A DNA stretch of 64,000 nucleotides from JAPSGM01 sp963777045 (GTDB lineage Bacteria; Chloroflexota; Limnocylindria; QHBO01). The DNA lies in contig CAVZPD010000010.1 in assembly GCA_963777045.1 (NCBI GenBank), positions 1 through 64,000 of the forward strand, given 5' to 3'. Positions 28,165 to 38,278 of this stretch are shown here, one piece after another. A program made the translations under genes and the position numbers. The notes under the pieces were generated by a model. It was not told the origin of the DNA and did no database searches. It saw nothing but the letters and a program-made list of their open reading frames with translations. The stretch's first letter is position 1; each line of letters opens with the position of its first letter.

Positions 28165-29722
28165 ATGCCAGATGCTGCCATCAATCCGGCCGTGACCGAC
28201 GCTGCCGCTCCCGGGCCAACACCCCAATGGACCGCCGCCGACCAGGCCGCGGCCCGGCGGCTGGCGCGCCTTCCCTCGCCGCTGGCCATCTTCGCCGTGG
28301 CGCTGGCGGGCGTGCTGGTAGGCATCACCGTCACCAAGGGCGTGCAGGATCCCGACTTCTTCTGGCACATCACCGCGGGCCAGTGGATGGCCGAGCATGG
28401 CCGCGTCCCGACCACCGACCCGTTCTCGTTCACCTGGGCCGGGCAGCCGTGGACGCCGCACGAGTGGCTCTCCGAGCTGGTCATGTACTGGCTGGTCAGC
28501 GGCCTGGGGCGCACCGCCACGCTGTTCGTCTGGGGCCTCTTTCCGGCGGCCATCGTGCTCGTCCACGCAGCGATGCTCGCCCGGCACGGCGTGACCGTGC
28601 GGGCCTTCGCGCTGCCGGCGATCCTCATCGGCCTGGTGATCACGCCGTACGTGACCCTGCGGCCGCAGGCGGAGTCGTGGCTGATGCTCAGCCTCCTGCT
28701 CTGGGGCCTCTGGGAGCTGCGCCCCGAGCACCCACGACGCGCGCTGCTGCTGATCCCCTTCTTCGTGCTGTGGGCGAACCTGCACGGCGTCTACGTCATC
28801 GGCCTCGGCGTCGTCGCAACCTACTGCCTCTTCACCATCCTGGGTCGCACTCCCATGTCGGCCGCGAAGGGCTGGATGGCAGGCGCGGCGGTGGGCGTGC
28901 TGGCCGCCGCTGCCCTGACGCCCTCGGGCCCGGTCGGCATCCTCTACCCGCTTCGCTACGTTGAGCTGGGCGACTGGGGCCTCGCCAACATCCAGGAGTG
29001 GCAGTCACCTTCGTTCCACGAGCCGGCGCACTGGGCCTTCCTGGGGCTGATCGTGTGGGTCGGCCTGAACAAGGGGCGTGCCACGCCGGGCTGGCTGGTG
29101 ATGCTCTCGTGGGTGGGGATCGCCATGGGCCTGATCGCGCTGCGCAACGTGCCGATCGCGGCCGTCTTCTGCCTGCCCACGCTGGCCCTCGGTCTCCAGG
29201 ACCGCCTGAATGCGCGCGCGGCGCATCGGCCCCAACCGAAGCCGATGGCGCCCTCCCGCGCGCTGGGCCGTCGCGTCATGGAGATGGGGACGGCAGCTGA
29301 TCGTCGTCATCGGCGCCCTGTTCGTGCTCGTGCCGGCCGGGGTTGGCGAGGGGGTGACGGCCAACATCGAGAAGCGGTTCCCGGTGCCATCGGTCCAGCT
29401 GCTGCAGGAGGTGGCGCCCGATGCGCGCGTGCTGGCCGACTACGGCTGGGGCGGCTACGTCATCCACGAGCTCTATCCGACCGGCGGGCGCGTCTTCGTG
29501 GACGGCCGCAACGACATGTACGACCAGCAGATCCTGGAGGACTACGACGCCATCCGCCAGGCCGATCCGAACTGGCAGGAGCTCGTCGCCTCCTACGGTG
29601 TCGAGGCGATCCTGCTGAAGCCGGAGGCGGCGCTTACCCGCGGCCCGGCCGAGCACGCGGGCTGGTGCGAGGCGTTCAGGAACGCGACGCAGGTCCTCTA
29701 CCTGCCGTCCTGCCCGGGTTGA
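28165..29722 (+). CDS. Multi-pass membrane protein of unknown function, paralogue of the 25110-26646 gene, frame broken near 29280
   Basis: An N-terminal cytoplasmic stretch of about 45 residues precedes the first helix and QDPDFFWHITAGQWMAEHG, then about nine helices. After RRVMEM the frame is lost. One shift gives a last helix (QLIVVIGALFVLVPAGVG) and a soluble end with LADYGWGGYVIHELY and VFVDGRNDMYDQQIL, stopping at 29722. The layout matches the paralogue on the other side of element A3. A GT-C-like enzyme is possible, but no activity can be assigned. The 3' end overlaps the convergent gene by 25 bases. Confidence 0.75.
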
Positions 29723-30591
29723 GCATCCGGCTCGACGGTCTGCGCCGGGTCCCGCTTCACGCCACGCAACGTCTCCGCGGCGCCAACCAGGATGTAGGCG
29801 ACGTCAGGTAGCCAGACCCTTGGTACCGCAGCCGGAATCGATGCCGATACCGCCAGCCAGGCCCATGGCGAGCGGACGACCACCAGGCGCACGACGATCA
29901 GCCCAATCGCGCCGCTGACGGCAACCCAGATCAGCGGCGAGACGCCGAAGAGCGAAACCCCGCCGACGTAGAACGACGGGCCGCCGATCTGCGTGTAGAC
30001 CAGGACGTCGAAGGCCAGGATGTTCAGCCAGAGCATGCTGGCCACGCCGATGCTCACCGCTGCTGCCAGCCACCTCCGCTCCGCGAGGTAGCCGGCCACG
30101 AGCACGAGCGGGAAGAGCTTCAACGAGCCGGCCAGGCCCAGCAGCACCGGCCCAACGTTCGTCCGGAGCCCTGCCACCAGCATCGCGACGATCAGCGGGG
30201 TGGCATTAGCCGCGGGCAGGTTCGAGAGGAGGAGGCCGCCCAGCAGTACCGCCAGGGTGATGGATGCTCGACTGGGACGCTGCAGCAGCGGCCATACCGC
30301 CACGACGATCGACACGACCAGCGTCAGGCGCCACAGGAGGAAGGCCGTCTCCTTGCCGAAGTAGGTCAGCGGCACCCACGCGAATGCGAACCACGGCGCG
30401 TAGCGGTAGATCTGCGTCTCGTCGCCGCGCGGGCCACCGTACAGCGGGGCGCCCTCTCGCAGGCGCTGCGCCGCAAGCCAGTACGCGTCGGCATCGGGAT
30501 GCACCGTTACGCTTGCCGTTGCGCCGAACATCACGATCAAGCCAAGAATGGCGACCCCCAGGGCCACGACGGGTGCGACGCGGCCGATCAC
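29698..30591 (-). CDS. GT87-family membrane glycosyltransferase
   Basis: This protein of about 297 residues has the GT87 core: DADAYWLAAQRLREGAPLY in the first loop, IYRYAPWFAFAWVPLTYFGK, NATPLIVAML and GSLKLFPLVLVAGYL. The GTG start at 30591 overlaps the upstream gene's stop as GTGA, so it is coupled to another GT87 gene. The open frame continues upstream, but only as a shadow of that gene. It is one of seven GT87 copies between 26.9 and 41.7 kb. Confidence 0.84.
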   Translation of the reverse strand: MIGRVAPVVALGVAILGLIVMFGATASVTVHPDADAYWLAAQRLREGAPLYGGPRGDETQIYRYAPWFAFAWVPLTYFGKETAFLLWRLTLVVSIVVAVWPLLQRPSRASITLAVLLGGLLLSNLPAANATPLIVAMLVAGLRTNVGPVLLGLAGSLKLFPLVLVAGYLAERRWLAAAVSIGVASMLWLNILAFDVLVYTQIGGPSFYVGGVSLFGVSPLIWVAVSGAIGLIVVRLVVVRSPWAWLAVSASIPAAVPRVWLPDVAYILVGAAETLRGVKRDPAQTVEPDAQPGQDGR

Positions 30592-31469
30592 CGAGGGCTG
30601 TCCGACGCAGCCGACGCATGGCGTGCGGCAAGTACGCCCACCAGCAGGTAAGTCGCGTAGGTCACGTGGCTCCTCGGCGCCAGGAGCATCACGGCCACGG
30701 CGGCCGCCACCCAGACATACGGCGAACGGATCATGGCAAGGCCCGCGGCGACCAGGACCGCCGCGCCTGCACCAACCAGCCAGACGGCTGGCGATGCGTA
30801 GTAGTACAGCGAGTAGGAGCGGCCGGGATCGGTCTGGTAGCCGGAGACGTCGTACAGGAGGAATGGGGCGGCGAGGAGCACCGTGAAGGCGACGGAAAGT
30901 GCGAACCGCCACCACTCGCGGCGCGCCAGGTACGCGACTGCGAAGAAGCCGGGGACGAACTTGAGCGATGCGGTAAGGCCCACCCAGAACGGGCCGCTCC
31001 GGCGCCTCAGCCCGTACCCCAGGGCCGCCACCACCAGCGGCTGGATGTTTCCCACCTGGACCAGCGACAGCAGCCACGGCGTCATCAGGAAGATGAGCGC
31101 CCACGCGGCTGGTGTCCGGAGTCGGGCGATGCCGAAGAGCACCCATGCCGAAGCTCCCGCCAGCAGCGCCGTCCACCCCGCGATCACGAGCTCGCGTGGC
31201 AGGTAGGTCAGGGGAACCCAGACCCACGCGAACCAGGGTGCGTAGCGGAAGACGCGGTAGCTGTCCGGGTCGAGCGAGCCCAGGTAGAGCGGCTCGCCCG
31301 ACCTGAGGCGCTCGGCCGCCAGCCAGTAGGCGTTGATATCGCCGAAGTTCCAGTCGAACGCAATCTGCCAGACGCGGATCAGCGTGGTGCCGAACAGGAA
31401 GGCGACCACCAGCCGCTCCAGGACCGGCTGGAACCGCGCGGTCGCCGGCTGTGCCGCCAGGGCAGTCAT
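30588..31469 (-). CDS. GT87-family membrane glycosyltransferase
   Basis: This protein of about 293 residues has GT87 motifs: DINAYWLAAERLRSGEPLY, VFRYAPWFAWVWVPLTYLPR, GNIQPLVVAALGYG and ASLKFVPGFFAVAYL. The start at 31469 (MTALAAQPA) is chosen because it lies just before the first helix; the frame is open upstream without family sequence. It is divergently arranged to the next GT87 gene at 31505, with only 35 bases between the start codons, so the two may share a bidirectional promoter region. Confidence 0.85.
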   Translation of the reverse strand: MTALAAQPATARFQPVLERLVVAFLFGTTLIRVWQIAFDWNFGDINAYWLAAERLRSGEPLYLGSLDPDSYRVFRYAPWFAWVWVPLTYLPRELVIAGWTALLAGASAWVLFGIARLRTPAAWALIFLMTPWLLSLVQVGNIQPLVVAALGYGLRRRSGPFWVGLTASLKFVPGFFAVAYLARREWWRFALSVAFTVLLAAPFLLYDVSGYQTDPGRSYSLYYYASPAVWLVGAGAAVLVAAGLAMIRSPYVWVAAAVAVMLLAPRSHVTYATYLLVGVLAARHASAASDSPR

Positions 31470-31504
31470 TCCGGGCACGTTGCCAGAGTATCGTCTGCTC
31501 CGGT

Positions 31505-32355
31505 ATGCGCCGATGGTCCTCCAGCACACGCCTCCAGCTTCCCTCGCCCACGCTGGCGCTGACGGCCACCTTGCTGGCCGTCCTCTTCGCGCTCGCCGCC
31601 TACGCCCTGACGACCTACGCGCTCTCGCGCGAGGTAGGTGCCGATGTCGCCGCGTACTGGAACGCCGCCCAACGGCTGCGGGACGGGGAACAGCTGTACC
31701 AGGCGGGCGCGGCCAATGCATCCGACCTGTACCGCTACGCTCCTGGTTTGCCGCCGCCTGGATGCCGCTCACCTACCTCCCCAGGGAGGCAGTGACCGCG
31801 GCGTGGGTGGGCCTCATGATCGCGGCGGCCCTTGCCTCGACCATCCCGTTGCTCTTCCGCGGGCCGACCGGTTGGGCGGCCTTCGCGATCTTCGCCCCGC
31901 TCCAGCTGCAGGGCGCAGTGTTCGGCAACGTGCAGCCGCTGCTGGTGCTCGTTCTGCTGTGGGGCGTTGAACGCCGTGCGGGGCCGCTCTGGATCGCCAT
32001 CGCCGCGAGCCTGAAGGCGGTTCCCGTGGTGCTCGCGCTGGTCTACGCCGGGCGAGGCGAGTGGCGCAGGGCGGCGCTCAGCCTTGCGCTCTCCGTGGTG
32101 CTGGTGCTGCCGGCGCTGCTCTTCGACCTGTCCGCGTACTCGACCGATCCTGGTCCGAACCAGCTCAGCCTGGCCGGTGTGTCGCCGTTCCTGTTCGTTC
32201 CGGTGGTCCTCGCCGCGTTGGCGGCGACATGGTTCCTCGCACGGACGCCTTACCGCTGGGTGGCCGCAGCGACCGCCATGGTTCTCAGCCTGCCGAGGCT
32301 CCTGGACTACCAGATCGGCCTGGTGCTCGTGGGCCTGGCTCGCCGCGCGAGGTAG
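31505..32355 (+). CDS. GT87-family membrane glycosyltransferase, frame broken near 31743
   Basis: The first part ends in DVAAYWNAAQRLRDGEQLY and DLYRYAP, where the frame shifts. The continuation WFAAAWMPLTYLPREAVTAA runs on through GNVQPLLVLVLLWG and ASLKAVPVVLALVYAG to a stop at 32355. One missing base after GCTCC reconstitutes the family motif YRYAPWFAxxW exactly. The product would be about 283 residues. Its 3' end overlaps the convergent GT87 gene by about 70 bases, an unusually long overlap. Confidence 0.82.
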
Positions 32356-33049
32356 GGCGAATGCCCAGGAGCGCCAGCATCGCCAGCAGGAATGTGGTGT
32401 CGTAGATGTTCGGCGGACGAGCTCCAGCAGGGTAGTCGCGCCAGTTGAAGAAGAAGATCGGCAACCACAGGACGGCCGCCACGCCGATGGTGATGCCGAC
32501 TGCGCGCCAGTCCCTCCGCCACGCGTATACGACCGCGGCGAGGATGGGCCATGGTTTGATGGATGCGGCAATGCCGGCCGCCCACGGGCCGGCCGAAGTC
32601 GGCAGGAGATAGATGAGAGCCGCAAGCAGGAGCGGCTGGACATTTCCCCAGCCCACCGTTCGGTAGAGGAGCGAGCCGAGGAGCAGGACGAGGGCGAATC
32701 CCGCCCGCGAGCGCCAGTATGGCCAGAGGCACGCCGCCATGGCTACGAGCAGGACCACGGCCCATCCCACCTCGAGCGCCAGCGGCGGGACCCACGTCAG
32801 CGGTACCCATGCGAAGGCGAACCACGGTGCGTAGAGGTAGAGGTCCGACGTGTCGGTCGCCGAGATGTACAACGGCCCGCCGTCCAGCAGTCTCTGGGCG
32901 GCCGCCGTGTACGCGTGAATGTCATCGAACTCCCAGACCTGGGTCACGAGGACGGCATTGGCGAGGGCCCATAGGGAGAGGGTCGCGAGGACGAATAGAA
33001 CTGCCAGGAATACAGTCAGTCGGTGGCCATTCGGTTGCGCGCGTTCCAT
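32285..33049 (-). CDS. GT87-family membrane glycosyltransferase
   Basis: This protein of about 254 residues has DIHAYTAAAQRLLDGGPLY, LYLYAPWFAFAWVPLTWVPP, GNVQPLLLAALIYL and ASIKPWPILAAVVYAW. The start at 33049 (MERAQPNGH) directly precedes the first helix. It is the shortest of the GT87 copies and ends soon after LLAMLALLGI, lacking the last helices. The last 70 bases are antisense to its neighbour's end, so its C-terminus may have been replaced or a break missed. Confidence 0.8.
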   Translation of the reverse strand: MERAQPNGHRLTVFLAVLFVLATLSLWALANAVLVTQVWEFDDIHAYTAAAQRLLDGGPLYISATDTSDLYLYAPWFAFAWVPLTWVPPLALEVGWAVVLLVAMAACLWPYWRSRAGFALVLLLGSLLYRTVGWGNVQPLLLAALIYLLPTSAGPWAAGIAASIKPWPILAAVVYAWRRDWRAVGITIGVAAVLWLPIFFFNWRDYPAGARPPNIYDTTFLLAMLALLGIRPTSRGEPGPRAPGRSGSPGASAG

Positions 33050-33122
33050 CTCTTCCCATCGAGGCTGTCTAGGCAGATAGTGCCAATGACGAGAAGAGAG
33101 CCTGGGCCAGAATCTGCAGATC

Positions 33123-34637
33123 GTGCCGATATTTCTCGCCAGTGGGGCGGTGGCAGCGCTTCTCCTCCTTCCTGGACTTCTCGTCGGGCCATCGCTTGAC
33201 GCCGCTGTCTTCACTCAGATCGCATCGGACCTGCGGCATGGCGCAACGCTCTACGTGACAGCCTGGGACCACAAGCCTCCCGGGGTCTACCTGCTCCTTG
33301 CGGCGGCTCAGGCGGCCGTCCCGATGTTCAGTGCGTGGCTGACTACCTGGCTCCTCTCCGTCCTGGCAACTGCCGGGGCCGCGGCGTTCCTGGCGATGAC
33401 GGTTTGTCGGTTAGGCGTGGCCAGGCACACGTCCCTGCTCGTCGGCCTTCTCGTCACCGTGGGCATGGCGCAGTACTTCCTCGCACTGGGGGGCGGTCTG
33501 ACGGAGCCCTTTGCAGCACTGCCCCTGTCGTTGGCGATGTATCTGACGCTTGGCCCCTCGCGTAGCCGGTCCGCCGGCCGCATGGCAGCCGTGGGATCAC
33601 TGCTTGCCACCTCGACGCTCCTCTCCCTCCAAGCTCTCCCCGGTGCAGCCGTTCTTTTGGTGCTGGGGACAGCCGGTGCGCCAGCCACCCGGCGCGATCT
33701 GAGAACTCACGGAGCGCTGCTCGTCGGCGGCCTAGTGCCACTCGTCGCCAGCCTCGTGTGGCTATCTGTCTCAGGAGCGCTTCCAGCAGCGATTGATGCG
33801 GTGTTTGCCTATCCCGCTGCCTACCGGTCGGCGAACCTGAGCGCCGGGTCCTCGTTGTCGACTTCGGTCGTAGCGTGGCTCCTGCTTGCGTTCCTGTACC
33901 TAGTCGTCGCTGCGGCCATAGGCACACCGGCCGCCCTTAAAGCAGGAAGCGCATCCCGGACTGCCGCGAGGGCCAGCATCGGATGGATTGGGCTGACTCT
34001 CGTCTTCCTGGTCTTTCAGGGCAGGTTCATCGCCCACTACGCCATCCTGTTGGCGCTTCCCCTGAGCGTGCTGGGAGCATATGGCATCCAGCGCCTCGGC
34101 AACCAGATGCAGCGCACGAGTGTTCTGACGCGCCGGTTGGCGTTCGCCGCGCCACTATCTGGTGCCGTAGGCATTTCGCTCTTGGCCGCGGTGGTTGCTG
34201 GTCAGATGGAGCTCGCGCCCGTCGCGCACGACCATCAGCGGGCGGAAGCTGTCGCGGCAGCTATCCGTGGACGTACTCTCGCGGACGAGTCCATCTGGGT
34301 GTGGGGCAATAAGCCACAGCTGTACCTGGAGGCACGCAGGCCGGTAGCAGGGTCGTTCAGCTACCTCTATCCGCTCGTCACATCGGGCTATGCCACGCGG
34401 AACTTGGTGGCAGAGACGCTTGCCGACCTCATGTCAGATCCACCGTCCATCGTCATCGACGCCGGGTCGGATTATCCGGGACGACCGGGCTTCCAGCCGC
34501 TGCTCATCTACAGACCGATTGCGAGCGATGGACGCGATCTCGACATCCTTGAGCCGCTCCGGTCGTTCATTAGAGAGGAGTATGTGCAGGCAGAGACGGT
34601 TGACGGATGGGTCTTGTTCGAGCGGCGAGACCGATGA
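33123..34637 (+). CDS. PMT/GT39-like membrane glycosyltransferase
   Basis: This protein of about 504 residues has eleven or so helices. The first outer loop reads GPSLDAAVFTQIASDLRHG and then YVTAWDHKPPGVYLLLAAAQ. The DHKPP motif is characteristic of GT39-like enzymes using polyprenyl-phosphate sugars. The C-terminal 130 residues are soluble (IWVWGNKPQLYLEARRP). GTG at 33123 is the first possible start and has no strong ribosome site. The next gene's ATG overlaps its stop (ATGA), so the two are coupled. Confidence 0.82.
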   Translation: MPIFLASGAVAALLLLPGLLVGPSLDAAVFTQIASDLRHGATLYVTAWDHKPPGVYLLLAAAQAAVPMFSAWLTTWLLSVLATAGAAAFLAMTVCRLGVARHTSLLVGLLVTVGMAQYFLALGGGLTEPFAALPLSLAMYLTLGPSRSRSAGRMAAVGSLLATSTLLSLQALPGAAVLLVLGTAGAPATRRDLRTHGALLVGGLVPLVASLVWLSVSGALPAAIDAVFAYPAAYRSANLSAGSSLSTSVVAWLLLAFLYLVVAAAIGTPAALKAGSASRTAARASIGWIGLTLVFLVFQGRFIAHYAILLALPLSVLGAYGIQRLGNQMQRTSVLTRRLAFAAPLSGAVGISLLAAVVAGQMELAPVAHDHQRAEAVAAAIRGRTLADESIWVWGNKPQLYLEARRPVAGSFSYLYPLVTSGYATRNLVAETLADLMSDPPSIVIDAGSDYPGRPGFQPLLIYRPIASDGRDLDILEPLRSFIREEYVQAETVDGWVLFERRDR

Positions 34638-35923
34638 AGACGGCAATCCTCGGCGCCGGAGCGTTGGGCCTCACGGTCGCCTACCGGCTCGCCGCGCGCG
34701 GCGAAGAAGTCGTCGTCCTCGAGCGCGAACTCCGGCCCGGCGGGCTGGCGGCCGGATTCGAGGTGGAGCCGGGCATCTGGCTCGAGAAGTTCTACCACCA
34801 CCTCTTCCAGGGGGACCGGCACGCCATCGGCCTGATCGAGGAGCTGGGGCTCGGGCGACGACCTGGTCTGGCGCCGCCCGCTGACCGTCACCCTGCGCGG
34901 CGGGCGCGTCCACCAGCTGGACTCGCCGGCGTCGTTGCTCCGCTTCCGCCCGCTCCCGCTCGCCGACCGACTCCGGATGGGCGCCGCACTGGCCTACCTG
35001 CGGGCGCTGCCCAGTCCCGAGCGACTGGAGGGCCAGACCGCCGCCGCCTGGATCCGCCGCAGGATGGGCAACAACGCCTACGAGGTGGTCTGGGGTCCAC
35101 TCCTGCGCGGCAAGTTCGGCGCGCTGGCGGAGGAGATCGCCATGCCCTGGTTCTGGGCCCGCGTCCACGACCGCACCAGCCAGCTGGGCTACCTGCGCGG
35201 TGGCTTCCAGCGGCTCTATGACCGGCTGGCGGAGCGCATCGGCGAGATGGGCGGCGAGCTGCGCTTCGGAACCGAGGTGCGCGAGGTCCGCAGCGGATGC
35301 GGAAGGCGGCTTCATGGTCCAGACGAGCGACGGCGCCATCGCGGCCGACCGGGTCGTCTCCACCCTGGCCCCGCGCCTCACCTGCCGCCTGGTGCCGGAG
35401 CTACCGGCGGACTATCGCGCCCGCCACGAGTGGGGCCAGGCCTACGGAGCCCACTGCCTCGTGCTCTCCCTGGATCGGCCCCTGACCGATACCTACTGGA
35501 TGAACGTCAACGATCCTGGCTTCCCCTTCATGGCCCTGGTCGAGCACACGAACTACCTGGAGGCCGATGCGTACGCCGGCCGCCACCTCGTCTACCTCGG
35601 CAACTATCGGCCCATGGATGACCCGCTCATGACGATGCCCAGCGACGAGGTCGTGAGCCAGTTCGCGCCCGCACCTGTCGCGCATCAATCCCTCGTTCAG
35701 CTCCGCCTGGATCACCGATGCCTGGGCTTTCGCCGCGCCCTTCGCCCAGCCCATCGTGACGACGGACTACCGCGACCACATCCCGCCCTTCGAGACGCCG
35801 ATTCCGGGGCTCTGGGTGGCGAGCATGTTCCAGGTCTACCCGCACGACCGCGGGCAGAACTACTCGGTCGGCGTAGCAAACAAATTGGCAGAACGCCTCA
35901 ATCCGGCGAAGTCACCTCAGTGA
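34634..35923 (+). CDS. FAD-dependent amine-oxidase-type protein, three frame breaks
   Basis: The start MKTAILGAGALGLTVAYRLA is a Rossmann FAD-binding motif, followed by ERELRPGGLAAGFE. The chain continues in other frames after breaks near 34850 (DDLVWRRPLTVTLRGGRV), near 35293 (DAEGGFMVQTSDGAIAADRV) and near 35665 (HLSRINPSFSSAWITDAWAF), ending with GLWVASMFQVYPHDRGQNYS and a stop at 35923. All pieces fit one protein of about 430 residues, as in UDP-galactopyranose-mutase/protoporphyrinogen-oxidase-like sugar-cluster oxidoreductases. Three breaks in 1.3 kb could mean a pseudogene, but the codons between them look well kept. Confidence 0.75.
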
Positions 35924-37418
35924 CGGTCGTGACATGATTCTCGATGTCCGTGTAGAAGAAGCGATTCGCGAGCTCTGCGCCGGCATCGACACGGGTGTAA
36001 GCGTTCAGCAGGATGCGGAGGACATTGACAGGCGTGGCTGAGTCCAGCAGGGCACGTTGCCCTGGCGTGTAGGCCGCCAGCAGGTTTCGTAGCTTCGGAT
36101 CCCCACCGCTCGACGACGCACCGTCGAAGCCATGGTCCGACATGATGACGATGACGGGTGGCTGACCGCTGTCACGCATGATGTCGTCGACCGCCGCCAA
36201 AAGACTGCTATTCAAAGCCAAGATCGCGGCTGAGTAGGCTGCGTCGAAGGCGGAGGTGCTCAAGTCGTACTCAGCCGGCCGCTTCGCGCCGTACTGCCTG
36301 GATGAATAGTGCGGGACGCCACCTCCAGCATCGAAAGCAATTGGCAGATGCGGTGCCGGAACGTGGACGAAGGCAAACACGGGGCCATCATGCGAGCCAG
36401 ATGCGATGGCCCGGGCGTCGCTAAGCACGCCCAGGACGCGGCTGTGAAGTTGCTGAAAGAAGAGGTTCCGTGGGACACCCGGCAGATCCGGGATCCACGT
36501 TTCCCACAGGAGGAACTCCTCCAGGTCGGTCAGCTCCGGCCGCTCCATCATCCGGTCGACCCCGGCTCGCAACGAGACGTGCTCCCACCCCGGCGACGTC
36601 CCGACCACTTCGTAGCCGGCCTGGCGCAGCAGCCGCAGACCGTCGCCCTCTCGCAAGGCGTGGTCAAGTATCTGGCGCAGGTCCGCATCGCTGTACGACG
36701 CGGTCTGGGCCGCTGCCAGGTAGCGCATCCCCAGCAGCGATGGCAGCGTCAGGGCCGTGTTGGTGTAGTTCGAATGACTCTCCTCGTTGACGTCAAATCC
36801 GCGGGTGCGTAGCGCGGAGAGGAAGCTAGCGTTGTCGAATCCGAACTCGCTCTGAAGCTCGTCGGCGCGCGCGTACCCGTCGAGCACGATTAGATAGACG
36901 TTGGGGACGTTGGCGGACGCGCTGACCGGCTGTGGACGCCCAATGGGCAACCACGACGGAAGCTGAGGGACGGCAGGAATCAGGATAATCAGCAGCAGGA
37001 TCGCAGAGAACACGTTGAGGCCGACGGTGAGGCGACTGATATCGGTGGCCCTCATGAGGCCCTGCCGGAACCGCACCACGCTGAACGGAATGCCGACCGT
37101 GGCGACGGACAGCAGGGCGATGAGGATGATCGTGCCGACACCGGACCCGAAGGCGTCCCGCACGAAGCGCAGCAGCCAGATTACCGGCCCGTGGGTCAGG
37201 AGAAGCAGGAACGCCGCTGACGTTGCGAGCGCGCCGAACCCCCAGCTCCTACAGATGGCGGCGACCAGGATGGTTACCGCGACGGCCGTGGCAATCCCAA
37301 CCAGCAAGGGCCGGACGAAGCCAGCCGGCGCAACGCCGTCGCCGATGGCCTTGGCCAGGACAAACGCTGCCACCAAGAGGAATGGGTGGAGCGCAGGCAC
37401 CTTACGTGTTCTCCTCAT
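35898..37418 (-). CDS. Alkaline-phosphatase-superfamily (sulfatase-like) membrane protein
   Basis: This protein of about 506 residues has five N-terminal helices (to about residue 155) and then an extracytoplasmic sulfatase-like domain. It begins NVYLIVLDGYARADEL, where the metal-binding Asp lies in LDGY, continues with FAFVHVPAPHLP and ends with the metal motif IVIMSDHGFDG. The usual Ser/Thr nucleophile site appears as TLPSLLGM. LTA-synthase-like phosphoglycerol transfer is possible. The gene at 43228-44538 is a paralogue. ATG at 37418 is preferred; one 13 codons earlier also exists. Confidence 0.83.
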   Translation of the reverse strand: MRRTRKVPALHPFLLVAAFVLAKAIGDGVAPAGFVRPLLVGIATAVAVTILVAAICRSWGFGALATSAAFLLLLTHGPVIWLLRFVRDAFGSGVGTIILIALLSVATVGIPFSVVRFRQGLMRATDISRLTVGLNVFSAILLLIILIPAVPQLPSWLPIGRPQPVSASANVPNVYLIVLDGYARADELQSEFGFDNASFLSALRTRGFDVNEESHSNYTNTALTLPSLLGMRYLAAAQTASYSDADLRQILDHALREGDGLRLLRQAGYEVVGTSPGWEHVSLRAGVDRMMERPELTDLEEFLLWETWIPDLPGVPRNLFFQQLHSRVLGVLSDARAIASGSHDGPVFAFVHVPAPHLPIAFDAGGGVPHYSSRQYGAKRPAEYDLSTSAFDAAYSAAILALNSSLLAAVDDIMRDSGQPPVIVIMSDHGFDGASSSGGDPKLRNLLAAYTPGQRALLDSATPVNVLRILLNAYTRVDAGAELANRFFYTDIENHVTTVTEVTSPD

Positions 37419-37478
37419 CGCGACCCCCGCGTCCGCGCGATGGGTTGCGCAGGACATGGGGTGATAGGCTCAGCCCTG

Positions 37479-38273
37479 ATGGTCCGTGCTGCCCTCACCA
37501 GGAGCCGCCCTCTTCGGATCGCCTTGGCACTGCTCGCGCTGCTGCTCGCTATCGTCGCCATCGCGTCAATCGCGCTGAACCTGATCTACAACGTTGTGGA
37601 TGTGAGCAGCGGCCCCATGCTTGTCGCCGGCCGACGAGGCGACGTTGCGAGCTGGCCGGAGAACACGCTGGAAGGGATGCTCTCGGCTGCCGAGCAGGGA
37701 GCCGACGCCATCGAGATGGACGTTCGGCGTTCCGCAGATGGCACGTTCTACCTGATGCATGATGCGGATGTGGCTCGCACCACCAACGGCAGGGGCCTCA
37801 TGGAGGCCATGTCTGACCGGCAGATTGACGGCTTGATCATCGACGGGGGAATGGGGTATGCGGGCCAGGAGGGTCTGCGCGTCCCGCGCCTCTCCAGCGT
37901 GGTGGCGGCACTCGGCGACTTCCCGGGTGTGATCCTTTTGGACGCGAAAGGGTCCGCTGCCGATCACGCTGCCGTCGCCGAACGGATTGGCACTGCTCCA
38001 GTGGTCGTCTGGATAAGCTGCGGGACACGGATGGACGTCGATGCGGTGGGTGGCCGCCTTCCCACATACGGACCCGCAGGAGCGGACCCCGTTTACCGAA
38101 TGGCTGATTCGCCGCTTGCGCTTGGCGCATTTTTCGAGCGAGCTGAAGTTAGCCCCATATTCTGGTGGTGGACCGGTAATGAGACAGATGCGATGGCTCG
38201 CGCCCAGCGCTGGGGCGTGAAGGTCTACATCACTAACGACCTGGCAGCAGCGCTCGCCTGGAGCCGGCAGTAG
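37479..38273 (+). CDS. Glycerophosphodiester phosphodiesterase family protein
   Basis: This protein of about 264 residues has one N-terminal membrane anchor (residues 12-35) and a GDPD TIM barrel outside. GDPD motifs are visible: AGRRGDVASWPENTLEGM (here R replaces the usual H of the HRG motif), ADAIEMDVRRSADGTFYLMHD and the late WGVKVYITNDL. The normal catalytic HRG reads RRG, so the first histidine is missing and the activity may be altered. It is divergent from the sulfatase-like gene, 21-60 bases apart depending on the start. A role in wall or lipid polymer remodelling is inference. Confidence 0.83.
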   Translation: MVRAALTRSRPLRIALALLALLLAIVAIASIALNLIYNVVDVSSGPMLVAGRRGDVASWPENTLEGMLSAAEQGADAIEMDVRRSADGTFYLMHDADVARTTNGRGLMEAMSDRQIDGLIIDGGMGYAGQEGLRVPRLSSVVAALGDFPGVILLDAKGSAADHAAVAERIGTAPVVVWISCGTRMDVDAVGGRLPTYGPAGADPVYRMADSPLALGAFFERAEVSPIFWWWTGNETDAMARAQRWGVKVYITNDLAAALAWSRQ

Positions 38274-38278
38274 CGCCA

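Noticed and set aside
34634..35923. Treating the FAD-dependent protein as three separate short genes
   Set aside because: The pieces join in order into one flavoprotein fold with only small frame changes, so a single broken gene is the better description.
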